Of a stretch of 64,000 nucleotides of DNA, positions 54,198 to 64,000 are shown in pieces. Under the pieces are notes generated by a model that saw nothing but the letters and a program-made list of their open reading frames with translations, searched no databases and was not told the origin of the DNA. The translations under genes were made by a program, and so were the position numbers. Origin of the DNA: Hyaloperonospora brassicae (Eukaryota; Oomycota; Peronosporomycetes; Peronosporales; Peronosporaceae); NCBI GenBank assembly GCA_947650285.1, contig CANTFL010000034.1:310001-374000 (forward strand), written 5' to 3'. Positions within the stretch are counted from its first letter, which is position 1, and the number at the start of each line of letters is the position of its first letter.

Positions 54198-55674
54198 TCA
54201 AACGAGGACGCACCAAAGAGCTCGCCAGTACATGTCTACCACCACCTTGCCTGCTTTGGTCGTTGCAGACGTATGTGCGGAAGCAGCGATTACTCTCCCT
54301 TCCTCTTTCATGTCTGCGACAGCGCTGTCTGCTACTTTGGTCGTTGCAGACGTATGCGCGAGAAGAGCGATGGCTCTTCCTTCCTCTTTCGCGTCTGCGA
54401 CAACACTGTCACCTCCATCTGCAATGACGGGTTCTTCGACTACTGTGTTCTCCACATTCTTTACAGGCGCTGGTATGGCTTCGGACGTTGTTTCAGCGGT
54501 CACCATATATTGGTTCTTGTTGTGCGTTGTTGTATCTTCAGACACAATTCGCTTCTGCCTACCGACGAGCTTCTCGCAACCCACAGGATAGAAGCTTGCG
54601 GGTCCTGCGTATGCCAAACAAATGCTCGTCTTAAGCATCTTCAACGAGACCCCTTCAGTTGCCGACCCGAGCACGTTTTCGTTCACAGCCGTCTATCCAC
54701 AAAACCAAAGCACACCGCATCATCGTAAATGCCTTCAGCTTACACGATTGCAGCCCATTAGTGCCAATTCAAACAAACCAAACTAAGACCATACGTGTGG
54801 CAACCAAGGCGAGCTTCCAGGCCGTTTCTCACGAACCAACTGAATCAAGCAAGCGCTATGCGTTAGTTCTGTAGCAGTATTGGTATATCAAATACCTTCC
54901 CGCAAACCTTGAGTAGCAAATCCATGCTACGATTTTTGTAGCACTCGTCAATCCGAACATGTTCTTCGTCGGTGACGCAGTGCTTCATCTTTGTCGGCCA
55001 ATCGCCTTCTTTGCCTGACTCGTCGCCTTCGATGCACTGAAACCAACGACGGCCACGTGAGTCCACTCCATCATCAATCACGGCAAATTGAAGAGCTGCT
55101 CACCGCAAGTAGCGCAATATACTTGACAATGTCATCACGGTTCCTGTCAAGCACACAGACCTGCCAGCGATGGCCCGTGCATTCGAGCGGTCCGGCCTCA
55201 CACGCCAATTCTCCTTGTTTTGTCTCCCGCATTCCTCCGACTGGGACCAGGCTGCGTCAGCAGAAAAACGACACACCTTTAGCGTCGATTGTTGGCACGT
55301 GAGCATTAAAGTGCCTTTGCTGCGCACGTCAAGTTGACGATCGCACGGTAGTCCTCTGCCCGCACGAGCTCCAGCAGCGGGTTCCCAATGAACCATTGGC
55401 ACGCAGGACTGTACGTCCCATGACCGGCAAAAGACGACGGGGAAGAGGCAGAGAGTGGCGGTCAGTTTCAGTGTCGGATAGGGTCAAACCGATTGACTGA
55501 CTGATCGATGCAAATGTGACGAACTGACCAAAACGCGCGATAGACGACGCGTATGGCGACGCGGTGCACGCGGTCCACACCCGTTGATGCGACAGCTACC
55601 GATGGAGACGTAGTTGGGAGACTGAGGAGGAGCACAGACGCCGCTGCAGTCGCCACGGAACGCAAGAGGCCCAT
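54198..55674 (-). CDS. GILT-like thiol reductase, paralogue B
   Basis: Reduces disulfide bonds in secreted or endosomal proteins, by family analogy. Six exons: 55674-55529, 55408-55328, 55251-55104, 55036-54908, 54839-54795, 54692-54198, all GT-AG; 347 residues. The signal peptide is MGLLRSVATAAASVLLLSLP. The CxxC active site is CPAC, formed across intron 1 (RAF-CPAC-QWF). Next come AGPLECTGHRWQVC, the Cys-containing segment CVTDEEHVRIDECY, the mini-exon ending SPWLPH, and LGSATEGVSLK with CLAYAGP. The long C-terminal tail has a 27-residue repeat twice (VADMKEEGRVIAASAHTSAT and the AKEEGRAIALLAHTSAT variant). Tandem with paralogue A, 170 bp apart. Confidence 0.8.
54254..54415 (-). repeat. 81-bp tandem repeat in the GILT-B tail
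   Basis: Two copies of an in-frame 81-bp unit; cgttgcagacgtatg recurs with an offset of 81 bases. It encodes the repeated EEGR...AHTSATTK module. Confidence 0.85.
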
Positions 55675-56671
55675 GGGGGGAGAAGCCGATGCCGCTTGTG
55701 GCAGCTCGTGACGACGTCGGGCGACAAAATGGGTCCTTTCGTCGGGTGTAAGACACACGAACTCACAGGCTGCCCAAATGAGGAGCACATAAGGTGCACC
55801 ACACAATTCGTGGCAATGCTAGGAAACGCGGTGTCAGCGCAGAGGTTACAGTGTCAGGTTACAGTGTCAGGTTACAAAAGTGCTGCAAGGGGAACGCGAA
55901 TGCTACCGCTTGGCGAAGGAAGGTACGAAACATGCACGAACGCGCTGCCAGCTGACTTCCTTTTGTTGCACCACTTCGTGTGATCCGAATGAAGTCGACG
56001 ATCCGATCCGAGTCGTTTGATTGTCAAACGTGCTACCGGACGCAACGCACCTCGCGACGCTGCCGGCGTAAAGCTTTGAGGCAGCAATGGAAGTAGCTAC
56101 AAAACAAACGTCTTCGACACTTTGTTGCGACTGCCGTCAACACACGACCACTAGAGGCGCTGAACACGATCCCAAAAGACGTCGCAAGCGATCGTCTGCT
56201 GCTTTAGGTGGACGCTGGAGCACGACGTGTCGACCGACTTTTTTGCGGCCGCTGAGCTCTGGACGGTACTATAGTGGGCCAACCGTGCAGCGAGTGAACG
56301 ACGTCAGTGATCGCGCTTTTACCACTGTATCTATCATACAGTCTTCTTGTCGGGAAGGAGCGATGGGCCTACAACCGTCCGAAGGGAAGATGCCAGAAGA
56401 GAATCCAGCGACCCCCGCGTATGGAGGGAGCGACTGAGCGGCGTCGCATCGTGGAGAAAGCGTTGACAGATGTGCAGGACGTTGTCGCGCCCTTTTTTCA
56501 GTCGTGACATGGAGACGTGCGGTCTTCCACGGAGTAAAAACGACGAACGAACGTACGATCAAACTGCCGCTTGTCCACATCGAAGTGGAACTCGTCCTCG
56601 CAGTCGGCTGAACCGGCTCAGCTTATCTCTTGTCGAGGAGTGGCCCTAATTCGCGCGGCCGAACGCTTACG
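55675..56671. other. Spacer with short tandem repeat
   Basis: Upstream region of GILT-B. Positions 55848-55878 hold a 13-bp unit (aggttacagtgtc) two and a half times. A plus-strand frame 56087-56437 (116 codons, Cys- and Arg-rich) has no recognisable motif or signal peptide and I do not call it. Confidence 0.5.
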
Positions 56672-56820
56672 TCGTGGGGGACGCGTTACACATCTCCAAC
56701 TGAAAGACTGCCCATGTCCAACTCGATCCTCCAACTCCACAACTACATAGAGTCAGTTGTTCTTGGGTCGTAATTTGTGTTCGTCTTGACAAATGGCAAA
56801 ACGACAGCAATACATAGGAC
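56672..56820. repeat. Left arm of a 150-bp inverted repeat
   Basis: The reverse complement aligns with 57439-57585 over nearly 150 bp at roughly 80-85% identity by eye. Shared blocks include gtcaagacgaacac, gacatgggcagtctttcagt and tgtaacgcgtccc. Confidence 0.85.
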
Positions 56821-56842
56821 CGAATCCTACGCTACGAGAAGC

Positions 56843-57432
56843 TCAAAGAATACAGTCAAACTCATGGGGAAACCACGATCCCGTATCTGCAACAATCGCT
56901 TGATCGGAGTCGTAGAAGTCTTGCACTTCACTCGCTAAATAGTATGACTCGAAATAGCTGTCGTTACCATGAGCAACGTACGATAATTCTTGAGTCTGAG
57001 TCAATTTCCTACCGTGCCCTTCAGATTCGCTACTGTCCTTCGCCCCAGTAGTGGCCATACATAGCATCGACTTTCTACTTCTATTCGACACGTCAGGTCG
57101 CATGTTGCCATCAACCTCGGACTGCTGGGGATACGTGATCGAGCAGTCTGTGTCTTGCTGACGATTCTCCATCCAGAAATCTGAAACTAGTAGCTTCATA
57201 CGTCGCGATAGGATCAAATGAAGGTAAACAGAAAGCTTTGCCGCACGTACCTGGCTCGAACATGTGCTACGTCAGTGCAGCACCTTAACTCGAACTTGTC
57301 GTAGGTCAATGCAGTACTTTGGCTCGGAATTTCTCCATGTACATTTCCAAATGCTAAGGCGTAACGTTCAGCAACGGTGTGGGGGAGAGGACTGTCGCCT
57401 TTAAAAATATGATACGTTTGTATGGATCGCAA
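56843..57432 (-). CDS. Hypothetical small gene inside an inverted repeat
   Basis: Two minus-strand open pieces may be exons. The first is 57432-57252 (SPLPHTVAERYALAFGNVHG, then YDKFELRCC), ending at a good donor (CCAG-gtacgtg). The second begins after tttcag near 57182. Depending on the frame used, it yields either a short tail or the 125-codon frame 56843-57217. I recognise no domain. It lies between the two inverted-repeat arms, so it may belong to a small mobile element. The true structure and function are unknown. Confidence 0.3.
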
Positions 57433-57438
57433 GACGCG

Positions 57439-57585
57439 GTGCTATGTACCGCTGTCGTTCTGCCATCTGTCAAGACGAACACGCCCCCAAAACAACTGAC
57501 AATGGATTTGTGGAGTTGGAGATCGGGTTGGACATGGGCAGTCTTTCAGTTGGAGATATGTAACGCGTCCCTACGTCGTGACGGT
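57439..57585. repeat. Right arm of a 150-bp inverted repeat
   Basis: Counterpart of 56672-56820, separated from it by 618 bp. Similarity stops on both sides of the arms, apart from weak matches just inside. Confidence 0.85.
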
Positions 57586-57857
57586 GCATGGCAGCTGTCT
57601 CGTTTGATGACGTACGTTGGTGAACGGATCGCGAAGATCGACTGGAGAGCCGCTGTGGGAGACGAGACCAGTTGCAGTCTCTGTTGACCCACTAACGAGG
57701 CCAAGCAAGTGTACCGTCGAAGACACAGTGTGGCGAGCAACTAACATGAAGGAGAGGACGATCCGTCGCCCCGACGTCAGCGCCGCTCGAAACGAAGCTT
57801 CACACCGAGCGTAGCAGCAGTGGCGGTGGCCCTCACTCGATCTCTGGCAAGCGGCTC
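57586..57857. other. Spacer before the secreted peptide gene
   Basis: No supportable gene. It ends in the core promoter of the peptide gene. Confidence 0.5.
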
Positions 57858-57877
57858 AGTCATTCCGCAATTGACCA
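57858..57877 (+). promoter_or_regulatory. Oomycete Inr/FPR promoter of the secreted peptide gene
   Basis: gtcattccgcaattgacc is a close match to the oomycete Inr plus FPR (TCATTYYNCAWTTTNYY), with two mismatches. It lies 58 bases upstream of the ATG at 57935. Confidence 0.65.
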
Positions 57878-57934
57878 AGCAAAGCCCACGACCTCGATCC
57901 GGGACTGGACCAGCCAGCGCAAAGCTCAGGCATC

Positions 57935-58111
57935 ATGAAGCTTTCATACGTTCTCGCCTTCGCCACTCTGGTCGCTATCACGACTGTCACTCCCACCAAC
58001 GCTGTCTCAACGATGCAGAAGATGCGACCCGTCAGGAACCTGCAGCTCGGCAATGAGGGTGGCCCGGGCATTGACCCGCGGAGCAGGGCCCGGCCCCGAA
58101 ACCGGCAATAG
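57935..58111 (+). CDS. Small secreted protein, RxLQ effector-like
   Basis: 58 residues. The N-terminal signal peptide is convincing: MKLSYVLAFATLVAITTV, with cleavage expected after TNA (about residue 24). The mature part is only about 34 residues, basic and Gly/Arg/Pro-rich. RNLQ at residues 34-37 is placed like the RxLR motif of oomycete host-targeted proteins, and RxLQ-type variants are discussed for some species. There is no EER motif and no WY domain. It could be a truncated effector, a secreted antimicrobial-like peptide, or the first exon of a longer gene: a GT site (cgtaagtg) follows at about 58139, beyond the stop. The strong promoter match supports expression. Function unknown. Confidence 0.6.
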   Translation: MKLSYVLAFATLVAITTVTPTNAVSTMQKMRPVRNLQLGNEGGPGIDPRSRARPRNRQ

Positions 58112-58179
58112 GAACCAGGAGGACCGAGAGCGTGCAACGTAAGTGACCCGAATCAGTGCATTGCCGGATTGCGGAGAGG

Positions 58180-58560
58180 CGATTCGGAGCGACGAGGGGA
58201 GAAGAAGGAGGAAGAGTTGGAGCAGGAGCGAGTGGACGAGGAGGCTAAGGCGGAGAAGGCGCAGAAGGAGGAAGAGATGAAGAAAGTGGGGAAGGACGAA
58301 GCGAAGGAGAACGAGCAGGTGCTTCAAGCTGCTCGAGTGCCATATGGCGAGGGGGACAGCAGGACGATTGAGGCCGAGCAGGTGAACCAACACGGTGGTT
58401 TGCTGTGTGCCGAGGATGCAGAGGGGAGCGACGAGGAGAAGGCAAGAGCGTGAATGAAGAAGAAGAAAAAGAAGGAGCAGGAGAAGGAGAAGGAGAAAGA
58501 GGGGGGAAGTGGGGGGGCAGAGGGGAAGGAGAAGAAGACGGACGGGCAGGCGGGATCATT
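58180..58560 (+). repeat. Purine-rich (GA) low-complexity tract
   Basis: The plus strand is nearly all G and A over about 380 bp. Open frames here (58169-58453, 58405-58698) are Glu/Lys/Gly-rich by composition only, and I do not call them genes. Confidence 0.7.
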
Positions 58561-61558
58561 GAGAGTCACAGCGAGAGTCGCAGCGAGACTTGGTGTACGT
58601 GTCGCATCCCAGGATGGGCCACTTTAGTGTTGCGACGCCAGCAACTCCGTTCCTCAGCGGATTCGCTGACGGGCATCGCGGGTCAAACTCTTTACTGAAG
58701 TGAGCGCTTCCCGACTGTGTTGCAAGGAGAGTCTACATGGATCATAGTGTGGTCAATCAAATCACAGCGATCGAGAGGTTGTTGTGTTTGGCACTCACTG
58801 TGGCAAGTGCTCGTTACGTTTTGTTGGTCGACGAGGTTTGCCTACTGTTTCCCATGACCGAGGCAGCAATTGCGTGGTGCGCCCTGACTACGTGGGTGCT
58901 GCACGTACATATGGCGCTTGAATGTAAAGCATATCGCACAACATCGAGTCAGGTACTGACTGACTGGGCTTTTCCTTCCCACGCAATTGACACAGCGTAA
59001 AGGGCGTCAGCGGTAACGCACATATACACTGAAGTCGCTTGCTTAGGCACTAAAGAAGTTGGTTGCTTTCGTTGCGGAGCTCGTTGCCTGCAGGACGATG
59101 CAATGAGAGTGATATCTTCACCTGATCAGGGCTCAATTTTTGCGCCACACATGCGGGACCTTCGATCATCTAAGGTATGGCGCGGCTTCGCAAACGTTAT
59201 AACGTCCTCGCGCCAAGTTCAGAGCTCAGGCGAACAAACCTCCAGGACTTATGCAGGACAAGCAGCACCAACAGCGTATTCTCAACAGCCCGATCTCGCG
59301 TATCTCATATCGTGTGTAAGCGCACCGACGAGCAATTATGGGTGTCAGTGATCAGTAATGGTCGTTGCAGATTACCCTGGAAAGGCGTCGTGTGTGTATT
59401 TCAAATCGAGAGACGCTTGACGAAGCGATCGATGCAGCAGGCACGAGATCGTTGTCCTGAGGCAGACTTCAGATCAACTCGGCATTTTACCATCTACCCA
59501 GACGATCGACAAGCGAAGGCACAGAGCCTATGTCAAGGCATTGTCGGAAGCGAGAGACTTTGCACGTGATGCTCCATCCGATTGCAAAGTTGCTATTGCT
59601 GTCAAATGATAGACCACTACGCTTTCGAGTGTGGTGTCTTGCGCCTGGTGTGGCGTAGCAATGGACTGAAGGGTTGACCGTCCGCTAAGATGGACCAAAG
59701 ATGTGCAGACACAGTCATAGAGAAAAAGCCGCAACAACGGAGTGGACTCTAACGGTCAATTTCGACGCATAGTATCGAGGCTCCGTGTAGTAAATCATTT
59801 AGGGCACACACGCTCAGGCCGGTCCCTCGAAGTACCACTAGTGTTCCCCGCTGGCAGCCTGTAAGTCGTAGCTTTTTGATGCCATTCCCGTTCGTATGTA
59901 TTCGCCACTTACATCGTGTTGCCTCATGGCACGTGCTGCTGACCTCTGTCTAATGGATCGATCTTTGCTTTTTGTTTCAAATTTGTGTGCCAAATGTAAG
60001 ATAATATATGTCGCAGTGGCCAAACCAGTGCCTTGTTTCTGAGGCTTCCTGCGCTTTGCGAAATCGTACGCGTTAACTCAATAGGATATTTCTACCAATG
60101 AAAATGCACCACATATCGAAATGGCATCTTGAAATATGTAAATCTAACTGAGTAGTCGACATAAAAATGTGGGTGTACGATAGTACCCGGCGCGGAGTGT
60201 AATAATCGGCTATAAATATACAATGGACCATATTGGTCGATCCACGATCTGTACCCACCACACACAGACGCACAGCGACATTGTAGTGCAAGTGACACAA
60301 TTTCGTATACGAGAGAGAGAAAGTGGATACATAACGCGCAAGGCAAATAGTGTCTCGTTCTTGTGCCTTTGCCAAGTTATTGCGACTGCAAGTCACGCGT
60401 AACTTTGGAGCATCAACATGCATGTGACATATGACCGCCATTTCACCTTCTTTCGTGCTGCATGCACGTTTACGTCTCCACGGTCTGCCACCTGCTCACG
60501 AACAGGCGTTGAGCCAGCTCAGCTTTGACTTCTGACCTGCGAGCTGCTATGCTTCCACTAGCCACAGCCAAACGCTGCAACGCGAGAGTACCGGTGGACC
60601 ATAACAATCGGATGCGAAAAGTGGCAATGGAAGTCCTGCGAGCAGCTCACGCGAAATGCGACTCGATCGCAGCAGATGAGGACGACTGCGGTCCAGGCAC
60701 AGCAACGACGTGACTATGTGGCACTCAACACGAACTAAGCGCCATCTATGACTACAGGAAGGAAAAAGGGCTCAGTCGCTGACGCAGTGGGGCAATGCCA
60801 TGGGCAGCGCGCCGAGTTGCCGAAAGCAAAGGCGATGGCTGCTGAACTGGGATCGATCAGTACCTGACGCCACGAGAGGGTGTGTACGTCTGTGCTTCAC
60901 TACAGCTTTTCGCGTTCAGCGGCATTGTCAGAGCTTCGATTCGACCGCGTGACGAGCGGTCACGGACGTGAAGATCGGCTCGTGTTCACAGAGGGCACAG
61001 ACAGACGGAGCGCTCGAGCACGTGCAGATAAGACGGCCGGTCCGATGGGGAAGAGCTCTTCTGGGCTTTTTCCGGTTGCTCCACATGCGGAGCAATCCGA
61101 AAGTCCAGCAGCCGTTGCCTCCGATCTTTCAAGTTCGACCAGCTGACTGCAACTGTGTCACGATCGTGCTCTATGAACTGCACGTGTTGGCCTCAGCATG
61201 AAACGATCGCGAACGAGTGGCAATCGAAAAAGCCGATTCTCACATCGTTCCAGTGAGGCCAACGTGAAAGACGACTCGCTGACGTGCGGCGCTTCTGCTG
61301 CGAATGGTACCGCGCCAGACGATGGAAAGATACCCAACGCGTCTTTTGCGCCCAAGCGGCGCCAAATCTAGAAAAACTGAAGACGCGATTTCATTATACA
61401 CAGTCGATATGGCGGGCACTGCTGAACCAGCAGCTACTGTGACTACTGCCACGCACGCACACACGCACGCACGCACGACCCCGTCATGACGGGCAGAGCC
61501 GACTCCCCAACACACTCAGTGGGGTTCGTTTGCTGCTGCCCAACGGACTCTACGCACT
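58561..61558. other. 3 kb without a supportable gene
   Basis: There are several open frames of 60-130 codons (for example 58737-59000 plus, 59177-59569 plus, 60073-60441 minus, 60880-61146 plus). None has a recognisable domain, signal peptide, convincing splice site or homologue elsewhere in the window. Composition drops toward AT between 59.9 and 60.4 kb. A real lineage-specific gene could be hidden here. Confidence 0.45.
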
Positions 61559-62632
61559 TTACTCTGCAACTGGCACCGGCATCGGCACCGACGCAGCAAT
61601 GGCAGCAGCAGTATCAGCAGCAACAACTGCATCGGCGGCCACCATAGCCTCCTCCACTGGTGCCTTGACGGTCTCTTCCGTCACCTTCGGAAGCACAGAC
61701 GGATCAACGTACGTGCCTTCTCGAGCCGACTTGATCGCCGCACTGATCACGGCGCGACGCTTGTAGCTGCTGGCGTTCTTCGGAATGGGCGGCGCCAGCA
61801 CTGACCGACCATCGACGACAAAGTGCGTCACGCGCTCGTACGGGAACGGCGACAGACGAGACTCGTGAAAGTATCCCGAGATCTTGAGCCGACGCAAGTG
61901 CACGCGGTACGTCTTGTCCTGCGAACGGGCTTCCACCACAAACCCAGACCCAAATGTGGTCAGCACGCGCTCGTCCTTGTGGTACTTGGTCTTCCTACAC
62001 CGTGTCACAGCATCGAAACAACCAAACGTCACATGGGGCACGCAGGCGCATACTCAGTCACGAAGAACAATAGACGTCGCGTACGGAGACATCTTCATCG
62101 TCGTCATAGTCGACACTTTGGCCTTGACACTCGAAAGCGTCGGAAGGCTACCCGGTAATGCCGGCAAATTGGCTGGAAGCGTGGGGAGGTTCCCAGCCAC
62201 AGAGGCGCTGCGCATCCTTTCGCCAGCATTGATCATCGACGTGCGCGTGAGGTTCAAAATCGACGACAGGCGCGTGTTCGTAGCTGCCGGTGCGGGCGCC
62301 AAGTCGGTCTGAGCCTGCACGTCGCTGATGAACAGCACGGGCGACTGTCCATCAGGTAGCGACGCCTCGAGTTCCACGGCGTACGTCTCGTCCTCTTCGC
62401 GAAAATGAGCGACAAGGCCCGGTCCATACGGCGTGTCCACACGGTCTCCATTGGCAAACTGCGTCCGTCGTCCGAGCATACGCACCGAGTCTGCACTCAA
62501 GTACGCGGTAGCCCCACAAGGAGTCTTGACCACAAACAACTTGTCCGGCCGCACGGCCACCACCGTACACACGCCAAAGGGCGTGCGAGCCTGACCCAGA
62601 CCGTCCATCTGCTCCAGCGCGTCAGGCTTCAT
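61559..62632 (-). CDS. SH3/KOW-like repeat protein X
   Basis: Two exons, 62632-62085 and 61994-61559, joined by a 91-nt phase-2 GT-AG intron, 327 residues. The protein contains at least two units of one module: a short start (TPFGVCTVVAVRP or TTFGSGFVVEARS), a small beta-rich stretch (VVKTPCGATAYL), and a linked unit (GDRVDTPYGPGLVAHFREED). The pattern fits small SH3/KOW-like barrels, but I cannot assign a named family. The last 40 residues are Ala/Val-rich. The start ATG at 62632 follows a CAA-rich leader. Paralogue Y lies 283 bp upstream on the same strand, so the pair arose by tandem duplication. No function assigned. Confidence 0.72.
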
Positions 62633-62671
62633 GGTCGCTGCAATGCTGACTCCCGCGTCCGTCCACAAACA

Positions 62672-62740
62672 GAGGCGCAACAACAACAACAACAACAACA
62701 ATAGCAATAGCAATAGCACCACAACAACAACAACAACAAC
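62672..62740. repeat. CAA/CAATAG microsatellite
   Basis: Interrupted (CAA)n with three AATAGC units, in the 5' leader of gene X (minus strand TTG). Confidence 0.9.
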
Positions 62741-62914
62741 AAGATGAGAAACCAGCCACATCACGTCGAAAGCAGTCACGCGGGCAGCACTGTATCCTCA
62801 TCATCATCCACCCGTTGAAAAGAGAGAAATACCAACACACACACACCGCCCAACGCGCTCGCTTTCTATACAAAAAAAAACAACACCCAGCCATCGTCGC
62901 CAAAGCGGCGAGCA

Positions 62915-63790
62915 CTACCTCTTAGTGGTCGTCAAGAGCTTCGACCCCACCACGCTCTCGCGCAGCGAGCTGTAGCCTTCAAACAGCCGGTTCTTCGTGT
63001 GCTGCATGAGCGTGCCCCGGGGATAGATCTTGTCAAACTTCTTGGTCGTGGCCTTCATGCGCCACACGTGCTCGTCGTCCCAGCGCCAGTCCAGTGCAAT
63101 GCTGTACATGTCCTCCTCGACGTAGTACTGCTCGACAGTGGCCATGCCCCACCGCGTCTTGACGCGCTCGCCCACGACGCTCTTAATCTCGCGCACAATG
63201 GCCTCCTCCTGCACGTACGCAGTGCTCTCGGGCACGACTTGCACCACGTAGCAGCCGTCCTCGGGCCGCACGTCCAGCACTGTGCCCGTGCCAAAGGTCG
63301 TGGCCACGCACATGCCGCGCCGGATCTTGGGCTCGGGCTCAGCCAGCGGCGACAACGAGCTGCCCGAACTGCTGTCCGTGAGCGACGTCTTTGTCGCTTC
63401 GGCCTCGGGCGCTGAGCTCTGGCGCACGCTCATGCGGCGGTAGAGCGACGTAGCCGTCTGCTCGATCGACAGCCCGCGGCGGCGGAGCGCCGACGCGACC
63501 GAAGCGGCCGGCGGCGCTGCGGGGGCGACGCCCGTGAGCGAGCGGCGCTCCGTGTGGAAGTCGGGCAGCTCCCGCGCTTGGTCGACGTCCGTTGCATGGG
63601 CTGTTGCAGACGATACTATGTCTGTGGGCTCGAGCGGCGGCGCACTCTTTTCCTTGCGCGACGTCGCGACTTTGGGTAAGAGCCCTCCGAGTGCGATAAA
63701 GCTCCCGCGCTTGGGCCGGACAGGGGCGGCAGAGGAGCTACTGCTGCTGTCCTTGGAGGTGGCAGTGGTGGTGAGTGTAGCCACGACCAT
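62915..63790 (-). CDS. SH3/KOW-like repeat protein Y
   Basis: A single exon of 291 residues from ATG 63790. The N-terminal half is Ser/Ala/Pro-rich and probably disordered (KDSSSSSSAAPVRPKRGSF). The C-terminal half has two modules like those of X: TTFGTGTVLDVRPEDGCYVV and GERVKTRWGMATVEQYYVEE, the second ending in SIALDWRWDDEHVW. The open frame extends upstream through a (GA)n run as Arg-Glu repeats, but no ATG exists there, so that part is leader. It may bind protein or nucleic acid through the small barrels; this is an inference from shape only. Confidence 0.72.
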   Translation of the reverse strand: MVVATLTTTATSKDSSSSSSAAPVRPKRGSFIALGGLLPKVATSRKEKSAPPLEPTDIVSSATAHATDVDQARELPDFHTERRSLTGVAPAAPPAASVASALRRRGLSIEQTATSLYRRMSVRQSSAPEAEATKTSLTDSSSGSSLSPLAEPEPKIRRGMCVATTFGTGTVLDVRPEDGCYVVQVVPESTAYVQEEAIVREIKSVVGERVKTRWGMATVEQYYVEEDMYSIALDWRWDDEHVWRMKATTKKFDKIYPRGTLMQHTKNRLFEGYSSLRESVVGSKLLTTTKR

Positions 63791-63862
63791 GTGGCTTGAC
63801 GATGCGGGCAGCACGCGGCTCTTCTTCTTCTTGGGGGGTGTTGGTCTGTGGTTGTCTTCTCT

Positions 63863-63866
<4 letters not shown>

Positions 63867-63958
<92 letters not shown>
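63867..63958. repeat. (TC)46 microsatellite
   Basis: Ninety-two bases of uninterrupted TC on the plus strand, about 77 bp upstream of the start codon of gene Y (GA on its sense strand). Confidence 0.97.
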
Positions 63959-63961
<3 letters not shown>

Positions 63962-64000
63962 TGGGACGTGCACTTGACTGAACGTTTGCGGTTGTGAGCA

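Noticed and set aside
54692..54780. Apparent frameshift in GILT-B before the LGSATEG motif
   Set aside because: A 45-nt mini-exon at 54839-54795 and an acceptor at 54693 give a continuous frame, matching the exon structure of paralogue A.
58169..58698. Glu/Lys/Gly-rich open frames
   Set aside because: The frames are open because the DNA is nearly pure purine; both sequence and length follow from composition.
59177..59569. 130-codon plus-strand frame
   Set aside because: No domain, signal peptide or supporting splice site; the length is within chance for this composition.
63791..63973. N-terminal Arg-Glu repeat extension of gene Y
   Set aside because: It is the translation of a GA microsatellite, and no ATG lies upstream in that frame. 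The ATG at 63790 is a better start.
1..64000. CRISPR arrays, bacterial operons, rRNA genes
   Set aside because: No regularly spaced repeats of that kind, no rRNA segments, and clear spliceosomal introns show a eukaryotic nuclear sequence.

Overview
The window reads as a piece of an oomycete nuclear genome, most likely a Peronosporales plant pathogen (Phytophthora or downy-mildew type). The evidence is short GT-AG introns, oomycete Inr/FPR-like promoter matches upstream of two or three genes, oomycete-style Ty3/gypsy elements, GILT-type and GOST-type genes, and a small secreted protein with an RxLQ-like motif. I cannot name the species.

Layout. (1) 1-8.7 kb: AT-rich, gene-free DNA with heavily mutated Ty3/gypsy remains. 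(2) 8.7-24.4 kb: an old minus-strand gypsy element (8712-24380, here called G1-old). Its 5' LTR was later hit twice, by an element now reduced to a solo LTR (15541-15984, 5-bp duplication TTGAC) and by a full-length 7,987-bp element, G2 (16183-24169, 5-bp duplication GTTAA). (3) 25.0-26.3 kb: a mitochondrial-type phenylalanyl-tRNA synthetase gene (minus strand, at least three exons). (4) 25.8-35.2 kb: a 3,183-bp direct duplication (25842-29024 and 32054-35236), identical wherever I compared it. It carries the 5' part of the synthetase gene, intergenic DNA, and the 5' LTR plus gag start of element G1. Between the copies lies a 5'-truncated gypsy element of another family (B, 29025-32053). (5) 34.2-42.0 kb: G1 itself, full length with TSD CTTGC but coding-dead. 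(6) 42-43.4 kb: an unrecognised minus-strand ORF split by a second solo LTR.

From about 44 kb the character changes to compact, higher-GC, intron-containing host genes: an ABC-F ATPase (44117-46701), ribosomal protein eS24 (47129-47901), two head-to-head GOST/lung-7TM-type membrane protein paralogues (48926-50858 minus, 51024-52803 plus), two tandem GILT thiol reductase-like genes (52959-54026 and 54198-55674, minus), an inverted repeat around a small hypothetical gene (56672-57585), a small secreted effector-like peptide (57935-58111), and two adjacent paralogues with SH3/KOW-like repeats (61559-62632 and 62915-63790, minus). The sharp change from a repeat-rich gene desert to a gene-dense block is typical of two-speed oomycete genomes.

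The most unusual signals are: the perfect 3.2-kb duplication around an in-frame gag-pol chimera, with an 11-bp perfect palindrome at the junction; an antisense accessory ORF in the 3' region of the gypsy elements, with protein-level conservation between G1 and G1-old and a positional counterpart in G2; the dated nesting of retroelements; a one-base homopolymer break at the start of the ABC-F gene; and the paired, duplicated membrane-protein and thiol-reductase genes.
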